Shown one piece after another: positions 8,640 to 18,053 of a stretch of DNA of 34,864 nt. Positions within the stretch are counted from its first letter, which is position 1; the number at the start of each line of letters is the position of its first letter. The stretch is from assembly GCA_029941275.1 (NCBI GenBank), contig JAPYQK010000004.1:1-34864 (forward strand), written 5' to 3'. Source of the stretch: Longimicrobiales bacterium. GTDB lineage: Bacteria > Gemmatimonadota > Gemmatimonadetes > Longimicrobiales > Gaopeijiaceae. A model generated the notes under the pieces. The model did no database searches. It was not told where the DNA came from and was given only the letters and a program-made list of their open reading frames with translations. The position numbers were made by a program, and so were the translations under genes.

Positions 8640-10358
8640 CTACCCCGTAGACTGCACCTCTAGTGTACGTAGGCGATTCAGAGCCGCCGCGAGTTCCATC
8701 GGGCGAAATTGAGCCAGATCTCCGACGATTCGGTCGTCCAACTCATCGAGGCCTCTTTCTTCGATCGTCTCCATGACCAAGCTCAGAATCTCCCTCACTG
8801 AACGCCGTCCGTCCATGAACCTATTCCGGGCCATGAGCAGGCCTCGTCCCACGGCCAGCGTCTGCGCGTCGGACACGAGTTGGGTGATCGCGGATAGGTC
8901 GATCCTCTCCGTTCCGAAGACCAGCTCGCCCCCTTTGAAGACTTTGATCTCCGCGTCTCGCTTCTTCGTGCTCGGATCGACTGAGGTGGGGTTCGGAAGC
9001 CTCTCCTGGAACTCCTCGATCGGTTCGGGCGCCTCTCGCTGCCGACCGGTGGGAAAGTCCGCCGCTACGCGCAGGGCCTCGGCGGTCACGTCGTGGGGAC
9101 GAAACTCCTTCATGGCGACCACCGTGTCGGCCACGTCCAGGTAGTCACCGCTCCCTCCGAGAACGATGACGGCGCTGACGCCCCTCGTTTCCCATAGCGA
9201 CCTGACCCGGTCGACCAAGGGTGTGATGGGCTCGGCGTCCTTCGGGACCAGCGCCTGCATGCGCCGATCTCGGATCATGAAGTTGGTCGCGGCCGTGTCC
9301 TCGTCGATCAGGAGGGTGGCGGCGCCGGCCTCTAGCGCCTCCACGATGCCGGCCGCCTGACTGGTGGAGCCGGAGGCGTTGGGCGTCGAAAAAGCCCGGG
9401 TGCCCTGGCCCTGCGGCAGCGTGCCGATGAAGGCGGAGATGTCCACCCCAGCAACGGAACGGCCGTCCTCGGCTCTGATTTTCACCGCATAAGGATCGGT
9501 CACCACGGACTCTCGGCCGTCTCCGTAACTGTGATTGTACACGCCCCGTTCGATGGCTCGTAGCAAGGTGCTCTTCCCGTGGTAGCCACCTCCCACGATC
9601 AGGGTGACCCCACGCGGAATCGCCATTCCTCGGACCGTCCCGGCGTTTGGGAGTTCTACCTCTTCGGTAAGTTCGTCGGGGGCGTAGAACGGAATGGAGA
9701 TGTCTCCGAGTAGCGGTCGATCATCCACACCGGTCCGACGCGCGAGCTTCGCCCCATTCGCCACGAAGGCGACCCAACCGCGTGCCTCCAAAGACACCCG
9801 CAACGCTGATGCGTCCTCGTTGGTGAGCGCATGCGCCAGAACCTCGTGATGTCCGACGGACTCGGCGCGGAGACTTTGATTCACAACGGCGGGAATATCC
9901 TTCGTAAGCAGCGCGATCGCCTCCCGGCCGCTGGCGCATCTGCCCTGGGCCGGGAGCCCGACTCGAAAGCGGGCCTCCACCGTGCCGTCCTCTCTGACGA
10001 TCGCTGCGGTCTGTGCCAAGACCTCCTGTCCTGGGGTCTCGATCTCGATGACGCCGCTCTTGCCGCTCCCTCTCCGGACCATGGTTCCCCGTGCGGCCTC
10101 GTGGAAACGTCTGGCAAGCAGGCTCGCGACCCCCAACCGTCGCGTTTGGGAGGAGAGCACTTCGTTCCCGAGGCCGGCGGTCTCAGCGGTGAGGATCACC
10201 CGCACCCGACTCGGAGCGGCGAACGGATCACCCTGGACGTGGTCCACGTGGAGATCGAAGTCGGGGAAGGCCCAGAGGCCCTTCAACCCTTTGTAGGCTT
10301 TGTATCCCCGTCCGTCGATTCCGCCGAGGAAGTCGACCAGGGCGTCCAGGGTCTTCAT
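8640..10358 (-). CDS. ABC-class P-loop ATPase (COG3044-type predicted ATPase)
   Basis: ATG at 10358: MKTLDALVDFLGGIDGRGYKAYKGLKGLWAFPDFDLHVDHVQGDPFAAPSRVRV; GVTLIVGGGYHGKSTLLRAIERGVYNHSYGDGRE (Walker A), ATLLIDEDTAATNFMIRD (Walker B), TPLVDRVRSLW. Confidence 0.9.
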   Translation of the reverse strand: MKTLDALVDFLGGIDGRGYKAYKGLKGLWAFPDFDLHVDHVQGDPFAAPSRVRVILTAETAGLGNEVLSSQTRRLGVASLLARRFHEAARGTMVRRGSGKSGVIEIETPGQEVLAQTAAIVREDGTVEARFRVGLPAQGRCASGREAIALLTKDIPAVVNQSLRAESVGHHEVLAHALTNEDASALRVSLEARGWVAFVANGAKLARRTGVDDRPLLGDISIPFYAPDELTEEVELPNAGTVRGMAIPRGVTLIVGGGYHGKSTLLRAIERGVYNHSYGDGRESVVTDPYAVKIRAEDGRSVAGVDISAFIGTLPQGQGTRAFSTPNASGSTSQAAGIVEALEAGAATLLIDEDTAATNFMIRDRRMQALVPKDAEPITPLVDRVRSLWETRGVSAVIVLGGSGDYLDVADTVVAMKEFRPHDVTAEALRVAADFPTGRQREAPEPIEEFQERLPNPTSVDPSTKKRDAEIKVFKGGELVFGTERIDLSAITQLVSDAQTLAVGRGLLMARNRFMDGRRSVREILSLVMETIEERGLDELDDRIVGDLAQFRPMELAAALNRLRTLEVQSTG

Positions 10359-11074
10359 AGGAGGGCCTGCGACCCCTCGGGCGCGAGGACCTTCCAGCCC
10401 CTTTTGCCCTTCCATTGAAAGCCGGGGGCGTCTTTGGACACCAGCCAGGCAAGGTACCACGGACGCGAGGGCTGAGGCGAAGGGTTATCCGCCGTGCGTC
10501 GTCCGCGGATGGGGCCTCGTCCCCAATTGAATTGAGGCCGTCTCCGGTCCCCCGGGGAACGAAACGCGAAACCTGCCTCCTCCGGTTGGGCCGCGGGCGG
10601 AGCGGGCTCCCCTTCGGCCTGCCATTTGAATCCGGACGGATGGTTGGGTGCTTCCTTCGGTTCGACGGTCTCTCCTCCTACCTGCCACTGGAATCCGGAC
10701 GGATGGTCGGGCGTCGCTTCGCGCCTCTCTTCCTGATTGCCCGTGCGCCACTCGAATGTCGGAACGCCCCCGATGTCGGGGATGTCCGCCTCCGAACCAT
10801 CCGAATCCCTACGGCGGTAGGTTCGTCGGACCCTTGGATCGAGCGCACCCACGTCGGGTCCGCGACGTCCCGGCCCTTCCCAGCCGCACCGGGCGCACCA
10901 GCGCCACTGAACCCAAAGGGAGAGCAGCTTCAGAAGTCTCCGAAGGACCACGGGGGACGTCGTACCCCCGCACTGGGGGCAGAGCTTGCCCTTGGGAAGG
11001 GCCAAATAGAGCACGGAGGCCGTAACGACGAGCAGAAGTGAGAGAATTCCTAAGAGTGCAATCAGAACTAACAC
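10355..11074 (-). CDS. Uncharacterised membrane-anchored zinc-ribbon protein with repeated GF[QK]W motifs
   Basis: N-terminal hydrophobic helix LVLIALLGILSLLLVVTASVLYLAL; CPQCGG...CARCGW ribbon; PTFEWR, SGFQWQ, SGFKWQ, PQFNWG, PGFQWK motifs; ATGA overlap with the ATPase gene. Confidence 0.75.
   Translation of the reverse strand: MLVLIALLGILSLLLVVTASVLYLALPKGKLCPQCGGTTSPVVLRRLLKLLSLWVQWRWCARCGWEGPGRRGPDVGALDPRVRRTYRRRDSDGSEADIPDIGGVPTFEWRTGNQEERREATPDHPSGFQWQVGGETVEPKEAPNHPSGFKWQAEGEPAPPAAQPEEAGFAFRSPGDRRRPQFNWGRGPIRGRRTADNPSPQPSRPWYLAWLVSKDAPGFQWKGKRGWKVLAPEGSQALL
10618..10711. repeat. Two 31-bp direct repeats (28/31 identical) 63 bp apart, in-frame within the zinc-ribbon protein gene
   Basis: CCTGCCATTTGAATCCGGACGGATGGTTGGG (10618-10648) and CCTGCCACTGGAATCCGGACGGATGGTCGGG (10681-10711). 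Confidence 0.9.
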
Positions 11075-11351
11075 GCATTCACCTCGCGAAGACCGGCCAC
11101 CGATGGTTGCTCAACGATACAACTGCCTGCGGTTGCGAGTCCAGCAAATCTTACCATGCATGTTCAAGAGTGCTTGCGTTACCTTTCTCGGTACCGGGGC
11201 GCTGGTCCCCGCGGATGACCCCTACCGGGGATCCGGCGACCTTATTCTTTTGGGCTCGACAGTCTGAGCTGAGGTCGTGGCATCCCGAGCACCGTGCGCG
11301 GAGCGCACACGGCGAGCGGCCAACTGTACTCCTTCAAAAGCCTTCTATAGC

Positions 11352-13181
11352 ATGAAAATCAGGAATATCGCCATCATCGCACACGTGGATCATGGCAAGA
11401 CCACCCTGGTGGACGAGATGCTCCGCCAGACCGGCGTTTTTCGCGCCCACCAGAATGTGCAAGAGCGTGTGCTCGACTCCAACCCGCTCGAGCGGGAACG
11501 GGGCATCACGATACTTGCCAAGAACACGTCCATCCGATGGGATGACGTGAAGATCAACATTGTCGACACACCCGGCCACGCGGACTTCGGCGGCGAGGTG
11601 GAGCGCACTCTTCGTATGGTAGACGGCGTGCTCCTGCTCGTGGATGCGGCTGAGGGCCCCATGCCACAGACCCGCTTCGTAACCAACAAGGCGTTGGAGC
11701 TCGGTCTCCAGCCCATCGTACTCGTCAATAAAGTCGATCGGTCGGATGCTCGCGCCGCAGAGGTTCACGACGAGGTTCTGGAGCTCTTCATGAATCTCGA
11801 CGCGTCCGACGCCCAACTCGATGCGCCGTTCCTCTATGCGGTCGGACGGGACGGCTGGGCGAGTTCGGACCCGGATGCTTCGGACGGCGATCTGGAGCCG
11901 CTGTTCGAGACCATTGTCGAGACCATCGCCGCGCCGCTCGTGGATCAAGAAGGTCCGTTCCAGATGTTAGTCTCCACGCTCGACCACTCGAACTATGTGG
12001 GGCGGATCGGAATTGGGCGGATCGAGCGCGGGAGGCTCTCAGTCGGCGATGAGGTCGCGTTGTTGCCGCTTGGTGAGCCGGGCCTGGTCGCGTCTGAGGA
12101 AGCGATACCCGGCCGCGTCGTCAAGCTCTACGGATTCGAGGGTCTGGAGCGTGTGGATATCGAGTCCGCGGAAGCCGGGGACATCGTTGCCGTTGCCGGA
12201 ATCGATGGAGTCGAGATCGGAACGACGCTCACCGATGTCGACTTATGTGAGCGGTTGCGCGGGATTGCCGTCGAGGAACCCACACTCTCTGTGGACTTCA
12301 CCGTGAACGACTCACCTTTCGCGGGCCGGTCGGGCAAGTTCGTAACCACGCGACAAGTTCGAGATCGGCTGATGAAGGAACTTGAGCGTAATGTGGCGCT
12401 GCGGGTCGAGGAAACCGAGGTGCCGGACACATTCACCGTATCCGGGCGGGGGGAGTTACACCTTTCGATTCTTATGGAGACGATGCGCCGGGAGGGGTAC
12501 GAGTTCCAGGTCTCGCGGCCGCGAGTAATCGAGAAGAGGGGGCCCAAGGGTCTTCTCGAGCCGTTTGAAGAGGCGGTCATCGAGGTGCCGAAGGAATACA
12601 TCGGCGTCGTGATGGAAAAAATGGGTTCCCGCAGAGCCGAAATGACCGAGATGAAGCCGACGGACCGGGGTCCAGTCCGGCTTCGCTTTCGGGTGCCTGC
12701 CAGGGGCCTGTTCGGGTACCGATCCGAGTTCATGACGGACACGAGGGGCGAGGGTCTACTCCATCACCGATTCCTAGAGTACGGTCCGCACGTCGGGACT
12801 CTGCTGGGACGAAAGAAGGGAGTTTTGGTGGCCGATCGGGAAGGGCTTGCCGTCGGTTTTGCTCTCTTCAACCTCCAAGAGCGCGCCACGATGTTCGTGC
12901 GGCCGGGCGACGAGGTGTATATGGGGATGATCGTGGGGGAGCATGTGCGTCCCGGTGATCTGGACGTCAACGCGTGTAAGGGTAAGAAGCTGACCAACAT
13001 GCGGACCACCTCGTCGGATGAGAACATCAAGCTGGAGCCGCCGCGCGAGTTGACGCTCGAGCTCGCACTGGAATTCATCGAAGACGATGAGTTGATCGAA
13101 GTCACCCCGAGTCGTATCGGGCTGAGAAAGCGGCATCTCGACCCCATCGCTCGGAAAAAGGCCGCGCGCAAGAAGGCCTGA
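11352..13181 (+). CDS. typA: Translational GTPase TypA/BipA
   Basis: [28 protein letters not shown]...[14 protein letters not shown]...[14 protein letters not shown]...NKVDR; C-terminal [38 protein letters not shown]. Confidence 0.97.
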   Translation: MKIRNIAIIAHVDHGKTTLVDEMLRQTGVFRAHQNVQERVLDSNPLERERGITILAKNTSIRWDDVKINIVDTPGHADFGGEVERTLRMVDGVLLLVDAAEGPMPQTRFVTNKALELGLQPIVLVNKVDRSDARAAEVHDEVLELFMNLDASDAQLDAPFLYAVGRDGWASSDPDASDGDLEPLFETIVETIAAPLVDQEGPFQMLVSTLDHSNYVGRIGIGRIERGRLSVGDEVALLPLGEPGLVASEEAIPGRVVKLYGFEGLERVDIESAEAGDIVAVAGIDGVEIGTTLTDVDLCERLRGIAVEEPTLSVDFTVNDSPFAGRSGKFVTTRQVRDRLMKELERNVALRVEETEVPDTFTVSGRGELHLSILMETMRREGYEFQVSRPRVIEKRGPKGLLEPFEEAVIEVPKEYIGVVMEKMGSRRAEMTEMKPTDRGPVRLRFRVPARGLFGYRSEFMTDTRGEGLLHHRFLEYGPHVGTLLGRKKGVLVADREGLAVGFALFNLQERATMFVRPGDEVYMGMIVGEHVRPGDLDVNACKGKKLTNMRTTSSDENIKLEPPRELTLELALEFIEDDELIEVTPSRIGLRKRHLDPIARKKAARKKA

Positions 13182-13184
13182 TCT

Positions 13185-13703
13185 ATGAAGGAGCGATATT
13201 TCGCGGCCGAGGATTTCAGGACGTATCTGAAGTCGGTCGAAAAGAATAGAGAGCTGTGGCACGGGGTGTCCGATCGTGTCACCATCGAACCCGAGCTTCT
13301 CGAACAGGCACGGAGCATTCCCGGTACGTGGCACCTCTTGGCACTGTCGGAGGACTGGTGCGCAGACGCGGTCAATCTCCTTCCGGTTCTTTCTCGGCTC
13401 GTGGACGAGGTTCCCGGGCTGGACCTTCGCGTGCTCTCCAGAGATGACAATCTCGATCTCATGGACCAACACCTCACGAATGGGCGTAGCCGCTCGATCC
13501 CGGTGGTTCTGCTCCTGGATGATAAGTTCGTGGAGCGGGCTTGGTGGGGTCCCCGACCTGAGCCGATCCAGGAGTGGGTCATCGACGAGGGCATGAAGAT
13601 GCCGTCGAAGGAGCGCTACAAAATCATTCGGCGCTACTATGCGAAGGATAAGGGTCGTACGCTAGTCCGAGAGTTGTTGCACCTCATGGAGTCGGCCGCT
13701 TGA
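13185..13703 (+). CDS. Thioredoxin-family protein with a single-Cys WCADA motif
   Basis: 172 aa; HLLALSEDWCADAVNLLPVLSRLVDEVPGLDLRVLSRDDN...RSIPVVLLLDDKFVERAWWGPRP. Confidence 0.82.
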   Translation: MKERYFAAEDFRTYLKSVEKNRELWHGVSDRVTIEPELLEQARSIPGTWHLLALSEDWCADAVNLLPVLSRLVDEVPGLDLRVLSRDDNLDLMDQHLTNGRSRSIPVVLLLDDKFVERAWWGPRPEPIQEWVIDEGMKMPSKERYKIIRRYYAKDKGRTLVRELLHLMESAA

Positions 13704-13709
13704 CGACTG

Positions 13710-14219
13710 ATGGCGATTTTTAGCAAGGATCTCGTTCCGGAGAACGACCATCCCCTCAACCTCATCGAAGGCGAGGAGTTGGATGAGGCCAGCGTCACCC
13801 GGCCACCCATCTTCGAGGTCTACATGCGGATGGCGGAGGAGTTGGCCAAACGAAGCACCTGCGCCCGACTCAGCGTGGGGACGGTGATCACCGACCGAAA
13901 CCTCGAGAACGTGGTCGCCATAGGGTACAACGGAAACGCGAGGCGCTTTCCCAACGAGTGCGACGGGCCCACGCCCGGCGCGTGCGGTTGTATCCATTCG
14001 GAGCAGAACGCGCTGGTGAAGGCGCCCGGGGGTATGCCCGATAAGGTGGTTTTCGTGACGGCGAGTCCCTGTGTGACCTGTGCTAAATTGCTCATTCAAG
14101 GTAACGTTTCGTATGTCTTTTTCCGCGAAGCGTACCGGGACCCCGCCGGCCTGCAGGTTCTGGAACAGGCGGGCATTCAGGCGGTCCACTACGTTCGGTG
14201 GATGCGGGACTGGCGCTGA
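13710..14219 (+). CDS. dCMP/cytidine deaminase family protein
   Basis: CIHSEQNAL (HxE) and TASPCVTCAKLLIQGNV (PCxxC) zinc-binding motifs; GYNGNARRFPNECD. Confidence 0.9.
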   Translation: MAIFSKDLVPENDHPLNLIEGEELDEASVTRPPIFEVYMRMAEELAKRSTCARLSVGTVITDRNLENVVAIGYNGNARRFPNECDGPTPGACGCIHSEQNALVKAPGGMPDKVVFVTASPCVTCAKLLIQGNVSYVFFREAYRDPAGLQVLEQAGIQAVHYVRWMRDWR

Positions 14220-14398
14220 CGTTTCTCGGACTTCCAGAACTCGTCGGTCGCGTTATCTTCCAGCCCCCGTCATCGCTTTGGATGGGGCGTCGGCTCGGGT
14301 CCCCGGTTGTGTGTTCAGCCATCCGCGGGCTCGCCCCCCCGGACGGGCTCATGTCGTCCGCATAACAGTGTAAGCGCAACAGCGTAGGAGATGGTTTC

Positions 14399-15511
14399 GT
14401 GGAGTCGTCTCACATAGATGGCACGTCGTCGTTCGGCCGTTTCTTCCTCCCCGGTCCGACAGAGGTACACCCGGAGGTTCTGAGCGCCCAAGACCAGGCC
14501 GTCATCGGTCATCGTGGGCCCGCCATTAAGGAGCTCGTGGGCGAATTGCAGGACGGGCTTCGCGATCTGTTCTGCACGGAAAATCCGGTGGTGATTTCGA
14601 CGTCGTCGGCCACCGGCTTGATGGAGGCTGCCGTCCGCAACGGGGCTCGATCTCGCGTTCTGAGTCTGGTCAACGGCGCGTTCAGTCAGCGCTTCGGTGA
14701 GATTGCCGAGGCCTGCGGGTTCGAGGTCGAGACGATCGAAGTCGAGTGGGGCCAGACCATTACAGCGGACCAGTTGAGAGAGAGGTTGGCCCAGGGCGGA
14801 TTCGACGCCGTTACGGTAGTTCACTCGGAGACCTCGACGGGTGCGTTGAACCCCATCAGCGAGCTCTCAGAGGTGGTTCAGGAGCAGGACGACGTGCTGC
14901 TGCTGGTGGACTCCGTGACAGGCGTGGGTGGAGCCGAGGTTCGGACGGACGAGTGGGCTCTGGACTTCGTGCTGACGGGATCCCAAAAGGCCATGGCGTT
15001 ACCGCCCGGGCTCGCTTTTGGCGTGGCGTCTGATCGCCTCATGGCCCGCTCTGCGGAGGCGCCTCGGAAGGGCGTCTACTTCGACCTGGTGACTTTCCGC
15101 AAGCAGCTCGACAATCTCCAGACCCCGAACACGCCGGCGGTATCACTTTTCTACGCGTTGGCCAAACAGTTGGACCGGATTCGACTAGAGGGGCTGCAGG
15201 CGCGATGGGACCGTCATCAGGCCATGTCCGACAGGTGCGTTCAGTGGGTCGACATGATGCGCGAGCAGCAGGGGGTCGCTTTGTCAGTGCTCGCTCCGGA
15301 GGGATTTCGCTCCCCGACCGTGACTTGTGTAGCCCTTCCTGAGGGGACGGCTGGTCCGTCGGTGGTTTCGGCGATGAGGGAGAGAGGATTCACCATCGGA
15401 GGGGGCTACGGAAAGTTGAAGGAGACGGCGTTCCGGGTTGGTCACATGGGTGATCATACCGTTTCTGAACTCGATGCGGTGCTGGACGCCCTTGGGGAGG
15501 TGCTCTCATGA
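14399..15511 (+). CDS. Class V aminotransferase (AGXT/serine-glyoxylate aminotransferase-like)
   Basis: GTG start with upstream AGGAG; FLPGPTEVHPEVLSAQDQAVIGHRGPAIKEL...LLLVDSVTGVGGAEVRTDEWALDFVLTGSQKAMALPPGLAF. Confidence 0.9.
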   Translation: MESSHIDGTSSFGRFFLPGPTEVHPEVLSAQDQAVIGHRGPAIKELVGELQDGLRDLFCTENPVVISTSSATGLMEAAVRNGARSRVLSLVNGAFSQRFGEIAEACGFEVETIEVEWGQTITADQLRERLAQGGFDAVTVVHSETSTGALNPISELSEVVQEQDDVLLLVDSVTGVGGAEVRTDEWALDFVLTGSQKAMALPPGLAFGVASDRLMARSAEAPRKGVYFDLVTFRKQLDNLQTPNTPAVSLFYALAKQLDRIRLEGLQARWDRHQAMSDRCVQWVDMMREQQGVALSVLAPEGFRSPTVTCVALPEGTAGPSVVSAMRERGFTIGGGYGKLKETAFRVGHMGDHTVSELDAVLDALGEVLS

Positions 15512-17112
15512 GTGAGAAATTCGTGGTCATTGCGGCCGACAAGATCTCCCTCTCGGGCCTCACTCCCCTGATGGAGGACGACCGATTCGAGGTTTTGGTG
15601 CCCGACGGTTGGAGTGACGAAGAAATGCAGGAGGCGCTGGGCCGGGCTCACGGTCTCATCGTTCGAAGCGCGACCAAAGTGACGCGCGAACTCCTGGAGC
15701 AGGCTCCTAATCTGAAGGTGGTCGGGCGTGCCGGGGTGGGGGTCGACAACATCGATCTCCCGGTCGCAACGGAGCTCGGAATTCCCGTGATCAACGCTCC
15801 GGAGGGCAACACCGTATCGGCCGCCGAGCTGACGATGGCGCTGATTTTGACAGTCGCCCGGAAAGTGTCCTGGGCGGATGCTTCCGTGCAGAGCGGCGCT
15901 TGGGCGCGGTCCCAGTTCTCTGGAATGGAGATTCGCGGCAAGACGTTGGCGTTGGTCGGCGCCGGCCGAATCGGGACCGAGGTCGCCTTGCGTGCCCAGG
16001 CCTTCGGTATGGAGACGATCGCGTACGATCCCTACCTCACGGAGGAGCGTGCCGGCGACTTGGGAATCGAACGGGTCGAGTTTGCCGATGTGATCGCCCG
16101 AGGCGACGTGATTTCGTTGCACGTTCCGCTCACGCCACAAACGGAAGGCATGATCGCCGAGGCCGAGTTACAGGCCATGAAGTCGACGGCCGTCCTGATT
16201 AATGTCGCGCGGGGTGGCGTGGTGCATGAAAGCGCCTTGATCGCGGCGCTCGAGTGCGACGAAATCGCAGCCGCTGCGCTCGACGTGTACACGACCGAAC
16301 CGCTTCTAGAGGACAGTCCCCTGAGGGGCACCAAGAATCTGCTTCTTACCCCGCATCTCGGGGCTTCCACATCCGAGGCTCAGGAGTTGGTCGCGAGCGA
16401 GATTGCGCAGGGTGTCCGGGCGGCCTTGCTCGACGGTGACCTGTCCAGCGCACTGAATGCCCCCGCGATCGGAGGCGAGGACCTCGAATTCCTCAGGCCA
16501 CTCATGGATCTCGCCGGACGCGTCGGGCGTGTCGCCGGCGTCCTGGGCCGTGGCGGCATGCAACAGGCGCGCATCTCGGTCGCTGGGTTGGACGAGGAGA
16601 TTCTCGGGCCACTTCAGGCGGCTGCCATGACCGGCGTGCTCACTCCGGTTCTCGGGGCGCGCAACGTCAACTATGTGAACGCCCTACACCTTGCCAAGGA
16701 TCGAGGCATCGAGATTTCCAGCCAGCTACAGCCGCTGCGCGAGGACTATGCCAAGTACGTCGAGATCGTTCTCGAGACGGAGGATCAGAAGGTGCGCGTA
16801 GCCGGTGCGCTTCTCGGGGAACAGCATCATCCGCGCATCGTGCAGATCGACGGTTACGAGTTGAGTGTGTATCCGAAGGGGTGCTTGATCATTCTTCGGA
16901 ACAACGACGTCCCCGGTGTCATCGGGCGCGTCGGGACACTTCTTGCCGCCGAAGGCCTGAACATCGCCGAGTACATTCAGTCCAGGGAGGCCAAAGGTGG
17001 TCTGGCTCTAGCCGCCGTGTCCGTGGACAGTACCGTCAGCCCTGCGGTTCTCGAGGCCTTGAGCGAGGACGAGGACATCTCGGACGCGCGGGCGGTGTAC
17101 TTCGGCGGCTGA
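15508..17112 (+). CDS. serA: D-3-phosphoglycerate dehydrogenase
   Basis: 534 aa; VGRAGVGVDNIDLPVATELGIPVINAPEGNTVSAAELTMALIL...ALVGAGRIGTEVALRAQAFGM...ALDVYTTEPL and C-terminal ACT-like NNDVPGVIGRVGTLLAAEGLNIAEYIQSR; ATGA overlap with the aminotransferase. Confidence 0.96.
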   Translation: MSEKFVVIAADKISLSGLTPLMEDDRFEVLVPDGWSDEEMQEALGRAHGLIVRSATKVTRELLEQAPNLKVVGRAGVGVDNIDLPVATELGIPVINAPEGNTVSAAELTMALILTVARKVSWADASVQSGAWARSQFSGMEIRGKTLALVGAGRIGTEVALRAQAFGMETIAYDPYLTEERAGDLGIERVEFADVIARGDVISLHVPLTPQTEGMIAEAELQAMKSTAVLINVARGGVVHESALIAALECDEIAAAALDVYTTEPLLEDSPLRGTKNLLLTPHLGASTSEAQELVASEIAQGVRAALLDGDLSSALNAPAIGGEDLEFLRPLMDLAGRVGRVAGVLGRGGMQQARISVAGLDEEILGPLQAAAMTGVLTPVLGARNVNYVNALHLAKDRGIEISSQLQPLREDYAKYVEIVLETEDQKVRVAGALLGEQHHPRIVQIDGYELSVYPKGCLIILRNNDVPGVIGRVGTLLAAEGLNIAEYIQSREAKGGLALAAVSVDSTVSPAVLEALSEDEDISDARAVYFGG

Positions 17113-17135
17113 GCCCCGCGTGTGACTACCAGACC

Positions 17136-17194
17136 ACGCGCACGATATCGATCAAACGAGCCCGCTAACGTTCAAACGCGCACGGTATCGATCA
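17136..17194. repeat. 19-bp direct repeat (18/19), period 40, spanning the ctaB 3' end
   Basis: ACGCGCACGATATCGATCA (17136-17154) and ACGCGCACGGTATCGATCA (17176-17194). Confidence 0.85.
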
Positions 17195-18053
17195 GGAGTA
17201 GCACCAACAGGGCCGGCTGGTAGGCCAGAGACCACAAGAACACGCGTCGAGCCCTGTTCTGTCGCATCTCGATAGCCGCGGATACGGAAAAACCGAGCGT
17301 GACCACCCCCAGCACGAGCGCACCCATGAGGTAGATGATGCCCGTGAATCCAAGAAGCGTGGGGAGACCGCTGATCATGAGTAGCGACAGGGAGTGGTAC
17401 ACCATGTGTCTGCCGATTCTCACGCCCTGGGGATCCGTCGGGGGGCTCAGGAAAAAGCCGACACGGGCGTAATCCTCCCGGAGTATCCAGGCGAGCGCCA
17501 GAACGTGGGGGAGCTGCCACAGGAAGGCGATACAGAACAACACCACCGCGCCGAACTCCACCGTACCCGTTGCGGCGCTCCACCCGATCAACGCAGGAAA
17601 GGCCCCGGGTACCGCCCCCACGAGCGTGGCCAAGTAGGACCGCGTCTTGAGGGGTGTGTAGGCCAGGATGTAAGCCGCGGCCGAGGCTGCGGTGAGCACG
17701 GACGGCAGCCAACCGACCAAGACCCCGAGGCAGATCAGCCCGGCTACCAGAAGTGCCCATCCGAAGGCTAGGGCCTCCCGGGGCTGTAGCCGACCCGATG
17801 GCAAGGGCCGCTTCTGGGTACGCGTCATGATCGCGTCTACATCGCGCTCGACGTACTGGTTGAGAGCCAGTGCACCGGCCGTGCCTAGGGCCACACCCAC
17901 TAGCGTATGTATGATCGGGAAGAAGTCGACAGCCCCGGCGGCTCCAACGTAGTAGCTCACGCCGGCGGTCATCATCACATAACCGGCGATGCCCGGCTTG
18001 GTCAGTTCGTAGAGCGCGCCGGCTTTGCCCTTTGCAGGTGGTGGATCGCTCAT
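17172..18053 (-). CDS. ctaB: Protoheme IX farnesyltransferase (heme o synthase)
   Basis: MSDPPPAKGKAGALYELTKPGIAGYVMMTAGVSYYVG...ALNQYVERDVDAIMTRTQKRPLPSGRL...YTPLKTRSYLATLVGAVPGAFPALIGW. Confidence 0.95.
   Translation of the reverse strand: MSDPPPAKGKAGALYELTKPGIAGYVMMTAGVSYYVGAAGAVDFFPIIHTLVGVALGTAGALALNQYVERDVDAIMTRTQKRPLPSGRLQPREALAFGWALLVAGLICLGVLVGWLPSVLTAASAAAYILAYTPLKTRSYLATLVGAVPGAFPALIGWSAATGTVEFGAVVLFCIAFLWQLPHVLALAWILREDYARVGFFLSPPTDPQGVRIGRHMVYHSLSLLMISGLPTLLGFTGIIYLMGALVLGVVTLGFSVSAAIEMRQNRARRVFLWSLAYQPALLVLLLIDTVRV

Noticed and set aside
12128-13594. Several long minus-strand ORFs opposite typA and the thioredoxin-like gene
   Set aside because: Serine/arginine-rich antisense translations of conserved genes.
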